A stretch of 64,000 bases of DNA, taken from positions 46,805,276 to 46,869,275 of the forward strand of contig NC_012876.2 in the NCBI RefSeq assembly GCF_000003195.3, written 5' to 3'. Of this stretch, positions 34,645-45,869 are shown in pieces; the first letter of the stretch is position 1, and each line of letters begins with the position of its first letter. The position numbers were made by a program, and so were the translations under genes. The notes beneath the pieces are model-generated. The model ran no database searches, was not told the origin of the DNA, and saw nothing but the letters and a program-made list of their open reading frames with translations. The stretch is from Sorghum bicolor. Taxonomy: Eukaryota; Streptophyta; Magnoliopsida; Poales; Poaceae.

Positions 34645-35085
34645 CTAGGTAACCTGGTGACCGGGAGCTTGAATAGCTAAGAAGTTCTCCCACCAGGCAC
34701 CTGCAGCTCCCCGAAGCTGCTGAGCTGCAAATAGGGGTTTTTGAGTTTCTGAACACTGAATCAAACTGAACTTATGCTCCATGGTTCGGAGCCAGTCATC
34801 TGCTTCTAAAGGCTCATCGGCCTTAGTGAACACCGGGGGCCTGGTCTCGGTAAAATCCACATACCGAGTCTCTCCGTCCCCGTTGCGCGGTGCCCTGAAA
34901 TTTGGAGTAGGGTATGGTTGACGCTGTGCTAGCTCGCGCAGCAAGCGAGCATTGTCAGTGGTGGCACTTAGTAAAACCGCAATGGCGTCAGCCAAAGAAG
35001 GTGGAGCAGGTGGAGGGTTGGGGATATCATCCCCTCCCTGGGATGTCCCAGCTCCCTCAGATCCGCGAGTACGCATTGGCATCAC
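34645..35085 (-). CDS. Gag N-terminal part of element D
   Basis: Begins near MPMRTRGSEGAGTS with a proline-rich leader, then the gag core (ETRPPVFTKADEPLEADDWL, AAQQLRGAAGAWWENF). It ends at a TAG (34645-34647) that splits it from the rest of the polyprotein in the same frame. The next residues downstream continue the family gag, so this is a point nonsense change. It starts about 25 nt after the pre-gag stop. Confidence 0.88.
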   Translation of the reverse strand: MMPMRTRGSEGAGTSQGGDDIPNPPPAPPSLADAIAVLLSATTDNARLLRELAQRQPYPTPNFRAPRNGDGETRYVDFTETRPPVFTKADEPLEADDWLRTMEHKFSLIQCSETQKPLFAAQQLRGAAGAWWENFLAIQAPGHQVT

Positions 35086-35109
35086 GACGTTGCCCTCGGT
35101 TTCACCGAA

Positions 35110-35814
35110 CTAAACGGTGTGGCCAGAGCTGTAGCCCGGGTCGTCATTGCCATCATCCTGATTACCCCCTGGGTTGTGGTCATCGGGGTCGGATTCCTCT
35201 TCATCACTGAGGCCTGGATCAGGTTCTCCATCGTCTGCCAACTCGCCATCCGTATCCATTTCTCCTTCGCCGGGAGGTGGGTGGAGTTGATGATACAGAG
35301 CAAATGCAATATCACGATATTGCATAGCCAGGTCATTGACTGTATCTAAGTGATGTGCCAGCTCCAGTTTCTCCAGCTGGAGCTGGTCCTCTCGTTGCCA
35401 CGCGACATCCCGCTGTGCGGTGACCGTGGCCGCCATCTTCACGTACAAATCCTTAAGATACCTGGCCTTGCCCAGCTTTGCATTCATCCTAGTTAGCTCA
35501 TGCCTGTGGGTACTCCTAGCTTCTTCCTCTCGGGCAATGGCTGCATTCCGCTCCTCCACCATCCGGGACAACATAGCTTCACAGTTTTCTGTAGCTTGTT
35601 TTTCTTTGGCCAGTTGAGCTTTAAGTTTGCCAATCTCCATAACATTGTACATTCTCTCTCTCATCACCTCAGTCAACTCGGCGGACAACCTGTCCACCTC
35701 CTGCTGAGGCGGTGAACGGCTACTACTGGCTTGATCACTGCATGGAGCTAGCTGATGTCGGGGAACTCCTTTTGGACCGGTCCGCTTACGCGGGGTCTGC
35801 TTCTGACGAGCCAT
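35110..35814 (-). CDS. Pre-gag accessory protein of element D (234 aa, coiled coil)
   Basis: Intact 234-aa frame: a basic N-terminus (MARQKQTPRKRTGPKG, resembling a nuclear localisation signal), a long charged coiled coil at about 38-180, then a strongly acidic tail (about 185-225). It corresponds in position and layout to the 361-aa protein of C but lacks that protein's Trp-rich N-terminal domain. The ATG follows CCCTCTACAGG, a splice-acceptor-like context. Function unknown; candidates are a regulator or a Gag partner. Confidence 0.75.
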   Translation of the reverse strand: MARQKQTPRKRTGPKGVPRHQLAPCSDQASSSRSPPQQEVDRLSAELTEVMRERMYNVMEIGKLKAQLAKEKQATENCEAMLSRMVEERNAAIAREEEARSTHRHELTRMNAKLGKARYLKDLYVKMAATVTAQRDVAWQREDQLQLEKLELAHHLDTVNDLAMQYRDIAFALYHQLHPPPGEGEMDTDGELADDGEPDPGLSDEEESDPDDHNPGGNQDDGNDDPGYSSGHTV

Positions 35815-36174
35815 CCTGTAGAGGGTAAGTTTAGATTAGTAAGAGAGACCTTAAAGGTTAGCAAGAATAGGATTGATTGTATTCACCCAACCCAACAAGG
35901 AGGAAGGAACTTAACCAGTTAATACATCATGATGCATGCACGAACTTACGATTCCTACTAACAATTCGTAACGGTATTACTTTAAACTTTTACAACATAG
36001 GGCAATACTTAAGGTTGCTCCTCCATACCACTTAAAAAAAAATTCTAAGAAAGCCTATAGACAGGGGTATGTTAGGACTAAGCACTTGGACTCAAAATAG
36101 GCAGGTTCATAGTATTAGATCCAACAAATTTTTGAAGTTTTTCAAAAGGTTCAGCAGTCATCTTAGCAACGAAT
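35815..36174 (-). other. Untranslated leader of element D
   Basis: 360 bp between PBS and pre-gag ATG, with no supported frame. On - it ends in a pyrimidine-rich stretch and CAG. Confidence 0.55.
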
Positions 36175-36186
36175 GCTCTGATACCA
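36175..36186 (-). other. Primer binding site of element D
   Basis: On - TGGTATCAGAGC, two bases after the 5' LTR end at 36189. It is complementary to the 3' end of initiator methionine tRNA, the usual primer of chromoviruses. Confidence 0.9.
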
Positions 36187-36188
36187 GC

Positions 36189-39100
36189 TGTGGCAGAACC
36201 TCCTAAGTGTTTGGGCCCCACCGGCACCTGCCATTGTCCTAAGGACCTCTGACGGTGATGCCGGGAGTCCTCCCACTTTAGAAGTCCGATGAGCATTGCT
36301 GGGCGCTCATTCCACTGCTACCTGTGGCGTACCAAGCTGGCTCGTCCTGACCACTGGTAATGGTCGAACGACGAGAACTGTTTCTTCTCGCCCTTACAGG
36401 ATAGCAAGTGGCCACCTTAACACCAGGATCATTCGTTGCGAAGATAAAGCAGTAACTCAACGACACAAGACCAAAATAATATTTCAGAGTGAAACAGCGG
36501 AAGTATTACATAACTTAATTTACAAAAGGAGTTTTTCCAAATAGTAGAGTGTTATTACAAGCCTGGTCCAGCGGAGCAACTGAAACTTTAGTATAGACAG
36601 AACAAATTTACAGACCCTGCCCATGGGTCACGCTCACTCTTCTTCGTCGTCAACCTCGACGACGGTCACACAACAGGGTCCGAAACAAGTCGGCTCCTGT
36701 GCTTCACCTGCAACAGGGGTATTGAAACCCTGAGTACGGGAGTACTCAACAAGACTTACCCGATGGGAAAAGAGGAGAACTTAGGGATGCAGGCTTAGGG
36801 TAGACAAAGGGTGGCTGAGCAAGGAGCCAAAGTGTTTTGCGTAAAAAGCTTACTAGTAGTGCATCCTTATTTTCAAGTTTTACCCACGAATTCCTCCCTC
36901 GCAGAGGCCGAGGAGTTCGAGGACAGTCTAACTGGTTGTTCCTCACAGACGAATCCGTGAGTTCCTAGTCCTATCATAAAGTAATAGTTATCGATGGCCA
37001 TAGCTTCATGTCGCTATGAGTCCGGGAATTGGGATCCGAACCTCATGGGACATTTTCCCCTTTCTCATGTTATCCTTCAGTTGCATATTTAACTACGATG
37101 AGGGTCGAAGGAATTGAGTCTCCCAATCGGGGAGCAACGACGATTCGAATCGCTTAGCAATCCAGCTGGAGTTCCTAACCACCCGACATATGTAGAACCA
37201 AATCTTGCATATATCAACCCAAATCAAGCTCTCCCCAAATTTGACCAGGTTCGCGGCACCCGAGAGCACAGTACTCCACCATCCTACAGCCGATCTAGAT
37301 GTTTTCCGGTCATCTCAGATCCGTAAGGTGGGTACACACTACTCTCGCCATCTTTCCACTCCCAGTGCGCGAGTAGCTGTTCGCGTCGAGGGATCACAAG
37401 ACCGGGCTTACCGAAGGCAAGTGGCTAGTACTATAAATTCTCAACCCAGCAGGCCATCAACGGAACGGTCCTTAATCAACACAGTCGGAGACGCTACTTT
37501 AAGACTCCATTCTTAGAGCAAGTCCACCGACCGGTCTCAAATTGAAACATCATTGATCATAAGTGTATCCCACAACAACCCTTCAAACTTTCTTGTTTGA
37601 AAACCTATCTAGTAGCAGGGCTAAGCATCGCTACGCAGTTTTAAAATAAAACAGGTGTCAAGGACAGGATACAGATATCAAGGTAGTAAATGCAGCAAGT
37701 AGGTTAACCCAATTCTCAACTACCTAATGCAGCACTTTCAATTCATAAGTGATAAAAGATTTAAAACATCCAAGGAGGGGTTAATGCATCCGGGGCTTGC
37801 CTTGGTTGCAGGGCAGAGAGGGACCCTCGGAGACTTCCCAAGTCTCGGATCCGACTTCCTCGAACGGAGCACCGACCTCGGGGTTCGGTTCAACGGGCGC
37901 TCCTTCGGTCACGGACACTATACGCAAAATGATGAATGCTTATGATATGCGTATGACAAATATGCAAGAAGGGCCAAATCGAGTACAACTCGCCTTCTTG
38001 ATGCAATACAGAATTATCACTAAATAAAGTTGCTTAACAACTTAATGTTTTTACCCAAGAGGTTGCATCTGTAAACTAAGACTTTATTTAAATCATACTT
38101 ATCTTAAATTAGTTAATTATTAGTCCTAATTACCTTAATTAACTCTTAATTAATTACTAATGACAGTAATTAAGCATTAAGGTCATTAGGGTTAATGACC
38201 TCAGGTCATCACACAATCCCAAAATCACTCAACCCTAATTATGAGGATCTAAATGATCACTATTTAATTATTTTGGAATTATTATTTAAGTGCTAAATAA
38301 GGGTTTATTAATATTTTAAACAAACATTATCCAAATGCCACCAAATTTTGTGTGGAGCCAGGGAATAATATTCAGAGGCTCCCCACAATTTTTGGTGATT
38401 TTTGGACACCCTAATAAATTACTAAAATTCATCAAAGTTTTATTTGCTAATTAAAAGAGTCAATTTTCATATCCTAGCCAACTATCAGAAAACAGAGCCT
38501 AGTATTTTTCTTGGGTTCTACTTATTTCAGGGAATCTACACAAAACTTTTTATGATTTTTGGATCACCCCACAATTTTCTACACAATTTCAAACATTCAG
38601 CAAAAATTTGCATAAAAAGAAAAAGAAAAAGTCACTGCAGCGCGGTTTGGAATCGGCCCGCAGGCCGGCCCGCTTTGCTCGGCCCACGCGGGCCCGAGCG
38701 GGTGGCGCGTGCTGCCCCCTTCCCCTCACGCGGACACTGACGAGCGGGCCCCGCTCGTCAGTTCCGTCTCCCTCGCACCCGGTGGCCTTGCCGCGCTCCC
38801 GGTTGCCGCTGGCGAGGCCCCAGCCCCACACCAGGGTGCGCATCGGCTGCGCCTTGAGCTTGCGACTCCAGAGGTACGGCCTGAGGACTCTCTACCGTAC
38901 TCCTCCTACCTCGGCCACGCGAAAGGCGGCGGCCGCCCTGGCCGTCCGTCAGCCGGCCACTAGGGCCCGGTAGAGTGTAAACGGATGGCCTAGCGAGCTT
39001 CCACGGGGATTAGGAAGAGTGGTGCTCACGCTGTAAGGCGCGGGAAAGCAGCTGAAGCCGCTGGCGACGGGGGCAGTGTCGTCGGGCGGGAGCTCTGGCT

Positions 39101-40392
39101 CCGGCAAGCTTGTTCCGGCAATCCTGCTCACAATCAAGGAGAGGGAGCGAGCGCATGAGCGACCGGGGCACGGGAGGAACGTGAAACAGTCACCAGTGGG
39201 GTGTGATACTCACTGGAACACCGTGGCCACGGGAAGAGTTCCGCGGCGGCGGTCTCGGCCGGAGTTGGAGAAGAGGGAAAAGCTCTGGCGCTTGAGGGGG
39301 TTAGGGCGTGAGCTTGGGGGTGCTCTGGGTCCGCAAGGAGATGGCGAATACGGCAGCGTGCTCAATTTGGCGCGAGGGGAACTGGGTACGGTGGATTTCA
39401 GAGAGAGGGATGTCGAGTTTCTCCGGCCGTGGACAGCGAAAATGGACGGCGTCGTCCACGTCGGTGCTCAAGTGGAGGGGAAGGCAAGCCTGAGGCATCC
39501 ACGTCGCCTGGCGACCCTGGCAGCAAGCAGCTGCGTGCACTCACGCATGCGCGCGGCGCTGCTCGCGCGGCGGCTGCGCTGGACAGGGAGCCGGTGATCC
39601 CTATCGGATCACTGTAGCAACCCCTATCTTCCCCCTTTTGTCCCCTTGCGAATTTCGGCCAAAATTTGAACTAAAGTCCAATTGCCACCAAAACAAGAGT
39701 TGTACAAAATTTTGTAAACTACAAATCATCTTTCGGTGCCCAGAGCTGATTCCGAGTGGAAGGTAGCCAATTCGGCCAGACAGTTTGGAATTTCAACTCA
39801 AATCGATGAAATTCAAATTTTTGAATTGGGGGCAAAACAGGATTTCCAAAATTACTTTTGTTTTTCCTAAACATCTTGAAAAACTCCCATCATGAAAGTT
39901 GCTCAACTTTTTGTGCTCTACAACTTTCATGTTGACCACTTTTCAAAATTCCAAATGGATTTTGAATTGGGGGTTTAAGTTGGAAAAGGGGACACTTTCT
40001 GGAAATCTGTATTTTCAAAATTACTTTGAATTTTGTATTGAAACTTCAAAAACTCAAAACACCAAAGTTGTACATCTTGCCAAGAGCTACAACTTTGCTT
40101 TTGAACTCAACCTCAAATTTTGCTTAGTTTTTGACTTATGCAAAAGGGGACAAATCTAGGATCCAGAAATCAGGGTTTTCCCCCTTAGCTTTTCGGAAAA
40201 TTTCCACCCTAGGGTTTTAGCAACCACACAAGCATCAACACACCACATAAGCACACTCTACCTCCCTAAGCTCAAGCAATCAAAGCAAACTTGTTTTAAG
40301 TTGATGCATAGTAATATGCTTAACAAATATGATTTGCAATGCTCATGATGACATGATCCATTTTTAGTAACCGTAACATCGGGGATGTTACA
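36189..40392 (-). repeat. 5' LTR of element D (4204 bp)
   Basis: Direct repeat of 26141-30345, with the same termini and internal landmarks (palindrome at 37141-37152, hairpin at 36731-36748, GC-rich island about 38640-39600). It should contain the promoter of D on the - strand; I could not place a TATA box with confidence. Confidence 0.93.
36731..36748 (-). promoter_or_regulatory. Conserved LTR hairpin, element D
   Basis: TGAGTAC and GTACTCA around a 4-nt loop, 542 bp from the LTR 3' end. On - it is preceded by a GTAAGTC and followed by TGTTGCAG, as in C and G. The second copy is at 26683-26700. Confidence 0.6.
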
Positions 40393-40397
40393 GTAAT
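40393..40397 (+). repeat. Target site duplication of element D, right copy
   Basis: GTAAT directly after the LTR terminus at 40392, matching 26136-26140. Confidence 0.9.
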
Positions 40398-42083
40398 CTG
40401 TGTAATATCTACACCGATCATAAGAGCCTCAAGTATATCTTCACTCAACCTAAACTGAACATGCGGCAGCGAAGGTGGCTTGAGTTGATTAAAGACTATA
40501 ATCTCCAAGTGCACTATCATCCGGGCAAGGCAAACGTGGTGGCGGATGCCTTGAGTCGGAAAGCGCACTGTCACTCAATCCAAGTGGAAGATCCGTTGTT
40601 GTCACATCTTATGCATCCGCTTGTGCTCAACCAGATTTCTCTGGAAAGTACCATTCGCAATCGAGTCATCGAACTGCAGCGGACAGATGTAGGCATCCAC
40701 CATATCAAGAGGAAGATGAAGGAAGAAGAAACCAAGCATTTCCGGGTTGATGAAAACGGAATCCTTTGGTTCAAGGATCGACTTGTGGTCCCAAAAGACC
40801 GTGAGCTGCGAAATCAGATCCTATCTGAAGCTCATTCATCCAAAATGTCTATCCATCCTGGTAGTAGCAAGATGTATCAGGATCTGAAACCTTTGTTTTG
40901 GTGGACAAAGATGAAAAAGGAGATAGCTGCTTTTGTCGCTCGTTGTGACAATTGTTGTCGTGTGAAGGCTGTTCACATGAAAGCTGGTTTGCTTCAACCC
41001 TTGCCAATTCCTGGTTGGAAATGGGAAGAAGTCAGCATGGATTTCATCAGTGGACTCCCAACTTCTGTTAAGGGTTATGACTCTATCTGGGTGGTTGTAG
41101 ATCGTTTGACCAAGGTTGCTCGATTTATTCCAGTCCGAACTGATTATCGTCCCCATCAGTATGCGGAGTTGTATTTCGAGCACATTGTTCGTCAGTATGG
41201 TGTGCCTCGAACAATCATATCTGATCGTGGACCGCAGTTCACTGCTCGTTTTTGGGAATGTCTGCATGAGCAAATGTGTACTCATTTGGTCCGCAGCTCT
41301 GCTTATCATCCCCAAACAGCAGGTCAAACTGAACGAGTTAACCAGATCCTTGAAGATATGTTGAGGGCATGTGCTCTCTCATCAAAAGGTTCTTGGGTTA
41401 AGTGGTTGCCATTAGCTGAGTTCTCCTACAACAACAGTTATCAGGAGAGTATTAAGATGGCTCCATTTGAAGCCTTGTACGGTCGGAAGTGTCGAACCCC
41501 GTTGAATTGGGTAGAAGCTGGAGAGCGAAGGTACTACGGCATCGATTTCATGAACGAAGCAGAGCAGAAAGTCCGTGTTATCCAGCAACACCTGGAAGCT
41601 GCTCAAGCTCGTCAGAAAAGTTATGCCGACAAGAGAAGGAAGCCAATTGAGTTTTCAGTTGGTGACCACGTGTACATCAAGGTGTCTCCGATGAAGGGTG
41701 TACAAAGGTTCGGAGTCAAGCGAAAGCTTGCACCTCGCTATGTGGGACCTTATCGGATTCTCGAAAAGAAAGGGAATGTGGCATACAAAGTTCAACTCCC
41801 AGTTGCGCTTCGGGCCATTTTTCCTGTCTTCCACGTATCGCAATTGAAGAAGTGCCTTCGTGTACCAGAGGAACGAGTGGAAATTCGAGATATCAAGTTG
41901 AAGTCAGACTTGGTGTATGAGGAGAAACCCATAGCGATTCTTGATCGCAAGGAACGGGAAACGCGTAATCATGTGGTTAAGCTCTGCAAAGTGTTGTGGA
42001 GTAACCACGGGGAAGAAGATGCCACTTGGGAGACGGAGGATTATTTGAAAGAAGTTTACAAAACCTTCTTCGAAAATCAGTAA
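40398..42083 (+). CDS. RNase H C-terminus, integrase and chromodomain of element C
   Basis: Continuation of C's pol after D; open throughout. RNase H end: [13 protein letters not shown], then [10 protein letters not shown]. Integrase zinc region ends CDNCCRVKA. Catalytic triad context: [22 protein letters not shown], all present. [16 protein letters not shown] and [10 protein letters not shown] follow. The chromodomain at the end has [19 protein letters not shown]. The first aromatic position of the chromodomain repeat reads KLCKVLW, against KWYKVQW in D, so a binding residue may be lost. Stop at 42081-42083, 42 bp before the 3' LTR. Confidence 0.9.
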   Translation: MCNIYTDHKSLKYIFTQPKLNMRQRRWLELIKDYNLQVHYHPGKANVVADALSRKAHCHSIQVEDPLLSHLMHPLVLNQISLESTIRNRVIELQRTDVGIHHIKRKMKEEETKHFRVDENGILWFKDRLVVPKDRELRNQILSEAHSSKMSIHPGSSKMYQDLKPLFWWTKMKKEIAAFVARCDNCCRVKAVHMKAGLLQPLPIPGWKWEEVSMDFISGLPTSVKGYDSIWVVVDRLTKVARFIPVRTDYRPHQYAELYFEHIVRQYGVPRTIISDRGPQFTARFWECLHEQMCTHLVRSSAYHPQTAGQTERVNQILEDMLRACALSSKGSWVKWLPLAEFSYNNSYQESIKMAPFEALYGRKCRTPLNWVEAGERRYYGIDFMNEAEQKVRVIQQHLEAAQARQKSYADKRRKPIEFSVGDHVYIKVSPMKGVQRFGVKRKLAPRYVGPYRILEKKGNVAYKVQLPVALRAIFPVFHVSQLKKCLRVPEERVEIRDIKLKSDLVYEEKPIAILDRKERETRNHVVKLCKVLWSNHGEEDATWETEDYLKEVYKTFFENQ

Positions 42084-42089
42084 GCTTTC

Positions 42090-42125
42090 AAATCTCGGGA
42101 CGAGATTTTTGTAAGGGGGGAGGGC
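42090..42125 (+). other. Hairpin and polypurine tract of element C
   Basis: AAATCTCG-GGA-CGAGATTT (8-bp stem, 42090-42108), then GTAAGGGGGGAGGGC abutting the 3' LTR at 42126. Same layout as in D. Confidence 0.85.
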
Positions 42126-44768
42126 TGTAACACCCCAGTGTTATGGTTGCATCAAGCATGTGCATAGCATGAGCATCATCATTTACTCAAAGCATATCAT
42201 GATCATCATCTATCTTGAGCCATGTCATTCTATGCAAAAATGTGTTTTAAATTGATTAAATAGGCTTCCTATGCTTATGTTTGAGTGAACAATGCTTGTG
42301 TTTGTGCTTAATGCCTTGGTAATTAGTTTATCTATGCTTAACTTGATCTTGGGAAAAATGTTCATGTTGGTCACTTTTCCAAAATATGCTTCTAAGTCAA
42401 ACTTATGAAAATAGGCCCTAGAAACCTCTTTTGCTTAGGCTTTTAAAAAGTGTTTCATAAAATGTTTTCATGTCAAAACTTTCTACAGCAAAGTTGTAGC
42501 AAATTTTATAAGTAACAAAAGTTGTTTTATGGCCATCTCATGAAAATGATCACAAATAGCTCAAAAGTGGTCCACAAGGCAGATTTGGGGCTGTTTTCAA
42601 CACTTAGAAAATTTTCTAAGTCCTGGGTGCTTTGCAGTTTGCTCGATCGGTTTTGGAAACTCTATATCTTTCAATCCAGGCCGATCTGGCCTTTGCTCTA
42701 GTTGACAAAGTTGTAGATCTCGCCTAGTACTCCAAGTTTGTCAAGTACGCCATCGCCTAATTCGCTCTGGTTTGGGAGATAATCGCCGGTGAAGTGGCTC
42801 TGTCACACGAGCACCCTTTCTTCTGAATCGGGCCTGACCTCGTCGACGTGGCCGACCGCCGGCAGAGCTCCGTCGCCATTTGTCGCCCGTACGCCGCGTT
42901 TGGCCCCGCTTGTCAGCTTCCGTCGCGTGCATGACCTCCACGGCGACGCCCCGAGCGAGTGGACGCGTCCACTTCGCTCTGCCTCGCCCTCTCTCGCCTG
43001 AACCTCGTCCGCAGCGAGCTCTCCGCCGCGAGCTCACTCCGGCGAGCTCGTGTGCGCTCCTCTCAGCGTCTCCGTCCACCAAACTCCACCCAAAGCTCCG
43101 CCGTGAGCCGCTCTCCAAGCTCCACCCTCTAACTCGCCGAGAAACCCACCGGTGAGCCGACATTCCCTTCTTCCCCCAAATCGGTCCGCCGTGACCTTCT
43201 TCTCCGGCGAACTCAATGCCGAGCGCTGTGAGGCTTCTCATCATCTTTGGTTAGGTCCTAGAGGTAGCTTAGGTCCTTAGCGAGCTTTTGCGCCACCTGG
43301 TGGACGCTCTACCGGGTTCTCCGTCGCCGGACACGGTGCGCAGCGCCGCCGTGTTTCCGTCGGAGTTGGGTGCTCTCGTGGCCAGCGCGTTCCACGGGGA
43401 TCCAGGCCAAGCCGCGTACCTAGGAAGTTTCGCCGTAGTCCGTTGGTGCTGTAGAAGGCCTTAGGTCGCGCTCTACCGGCCTGAGGGCTCCGGCGTAACG
43501 CCGAGCACCTCCGCCGAGCCGCCATTGCCGACGGTGAGCCCCTTCCGGTGGCTCCGTCGTGGCAAAAGTGGGGTCAATCGAGCCGTTAGGGTTCGGGGAT
43601 CACGTTGATGCCCTGGGTTTGGCCGGAGACCTCGCCGTCGTGGAGAAATCGCCGGCGAAGATCGCCTCGGCCGTGAGGAAGAAGAGCCTGACAGATGGGA
43701 CCCACTGTCAGCGACTCTCTCTTTCCCTCCTTTTCTTTTATTCAAAATCCTGATTTTTGGCTTTCTTGCAAAAATCATATCTCCTGTTTCTGAGATCCAA
43801 AAATTGTGAAACAAATTTTGTGTTGTTTCTTGAGATGGCTACTATTTAATAAAAATATAAAATGAATCATGTTTTCTGAGAAATTATTTATTAAGGATTC
43901 AATCTTATTATTCTTGGATAAATGCATATCTCTTGTTATACTGCTTAGTTTGCTTTGAAAATTTTATGGTGGTCTCTGCATGGCATTGGAGTGCTCTGAT
44001 AATTATTTCATGATTTGTTGGAGCACTGTTGTTGTGATATGTAATTTGTGTTTGAAATATGGCTTGTTTCTTTAATTAAATCACATAAAATAATTGGTGT
44101 TTATGCTGGTGCTCTATTTTGGTGGTAAACTTGTTTATGGTATTCCTAAGATGTAAATAATCTGAAATCTGTTGTTTGACACTATATAAGCCATGTTTAT
44201 GAATTTATGAAATAAATGCCTTGATACTTGTTAAATGCATATCTTTAATTTGGCATGTGCATTGGTCCTGGAATTTTTATGGTGGTGATCTGATGTTATA
44301 CTTGTGCCTCTGTAATTTTTGTAGATTTTTCTGAGCACTTTAACTAATATCTTGTAAATATGCCTTATCTAAAGTTAATTAATAAATGCCTTGTTAAGTA
44401 ATTGTTTTGGGGTTTTCAACTGATGATCTGGTGACCTTGTAATATGTTTGTGCTCACGAGTCATATGGTTGGCATGGTTTGTGTTTTGATCATGTCATTA
44501 AATAATTAACTATAGGGTTAAATGCTGTTCTGGACAGCAAGTGAGCAATTTAACTTTGCTTAATGATAACTTGACTTTCTGTGAAACTTGTCTAAATCAA
44601 AGTTGTTCTAAACTTATAGAGCCAGCTGTGGTTTAAATTTGAAGTCATTTGGCCAAGTAGTTTAAAAGTTATAGATGTTCCAAGTTGGGTTCCAGAAATA
44701 GGTGTTCTCTGTTTTTCTGGGACAGAACTTGGAACTTTGTTTAAATGACCAGTTTCATGTATGAATCT
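42126..44768 (+). repeat. 3' LTR of element C, first 2643 bp, cut by element E
   Basis: Aligns base for base with 16668-19310 with no net indel. The insertion of E falls after GTATGAATCT. The remaining roughly 1.9 kb of the LTR is not seen after E. Confidence 0.92.
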
Positions 44769-45811
44769 TGTCGAGGGTATCAGTAAGGGGTACCCTCAGC
44801 GATGCGCATTCTGAGATTGCCCGTACGCAGGTCGAGACCCTCAATTCGACGCTCTAATCTTACGTATGTGCCGCCATCGATGGCCGCAACCTCGAAGACG
44901 GAAATAGCGTCGAGCGAATCGATCAGGCGTCGAGCGCCGGTTACCGTCGAATACGGAACAGGCTCATGCGAACCGGGGGGCGTCGAGCGCGAGGACGCCA
45001 TCCGCCGCCTGACGCGCGCACGCGGGCCGGAGCATTAAATGCGCCTGATGCTTCCCCACCTAACGCACAGGTCACGGGAGGCGTGATAGGGAACAGGCTT
45101 CCGTCCCATCAATCTTTTTGCAGCCTTCCCACCGAACGACCCAGGGCGTGTCAGGACGCAGGAAACAAGGATGGAACGTCTAATCGGGACCCCCTCGAGA
45201 CACCTAAGGTCAGCGCTCCAGATATTAGCATATTACACGGCGTCCGACCCTCGACCGAACAGGGTCCCTTCCTAGGGACAAGTTGGGCGTCGACTGACCA
45301 CACCACAGCTACCCCGCCGGATCCGCCGCCATACCGTACAAGCATGCGACCTCAGAACCAGCGCGAGGCGGCGGGCAGGGCAGAACGCAGGAGCACGCGT
45401 AATCATCACCGGGCTATCAAGATGGGACGGCTCGAGGCCATGCCGTACGGAAGCCTCGAGTAGGTCGGCGCTCCATGCGGCTATCGACCCCTACTCTAAC
45501 ATCTACGCATGTACCCTGTGTCTCTCCTTGGAGCTATAAAAGGAGAGACTCAGGAATAGAAGGGGCATGACCACGACACAAGACCACACTCATATGTAGA
45601 AGAGCTCCACACTTCATACCACGCTTGTATTCGCCCCTGTACAAGCACTTAGGTGCAAGATAATACAAACTCTCTCCCCCCGCTGGACGTAGGGCCTTCT
45701 CTTGCCCGAACCAGGATAAATCTTTGTGTCTTCTTGCATCACCATCCGAGAAAGGGAGCACGCATACAAATTTACTCGTTGGTGTGACCCCCCGGGGGAA
45801 AAACACCGACA
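44769..45811 (+). repeat. 5' LTR of element E (1043 bp)
   Basis: Starts TGTCGAGGG, ends ACACCGACA. A TATAAAAGG at about 45536-45544 is a good TATA box for the sense transcript, roughly 270 bp before the LTR end. Confidence 0.9.
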
Positions 45812-45812
45812 G

Positions 45813-45831
45813 TTGGCGCGCCAGGTAGGGG
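45813..45831 (+). other. Primer binding site of element E
   Basis: TTGGCGCGCCAGGTAGGGG begins one base after the LTR end. The terminal TGG fits a tRNA CCA end. I am not certain which tRNA it matches. Confidence 0.75.
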
Positions 45832-45869
45832 TCCTGCGTGTTTTTCATCGATTTCCCACTACTTTCCGG

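Larger units (their letters stand above)
26141..40392 (-). mobile_element. Element D: nearly intact chromovirus (14.25 kb)
   Basis: Complete element with 4205- and 4204-bp LTRs, GTAAT target duplication, PBS, pre-gag ORF, gag-pol with chromodomain, and PPT, all in order on the - strand. By-eye LTR comparison shows about 29 substitutions and one C-run length change, about 0.7%. The only coding lesion found is a TAG at 34645-34647. It lies inside the RNase H domain of C. Confidence 0.95.
16668..44768 (+). mobile_element. Element C: chromovirus with very long LTRs, hosting D and E
   Basis: 5' LTR 16668-21248, iMet-like PBS at 21251, pre-gag ORF, gag-protease-RT-RNase H to 26140, insertion of D (26141-40392), remaining RNase H-integrase-chromodomain 40398-42083, PPT, and 3' LTR from 42126 to 44768 where E is inserted. 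The first 2643 bp of the two LTRs align with no net length change and about 24 differences by eye (under 1%). The far part of the 3' LTR is not found after E. Confidence 0.92.
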
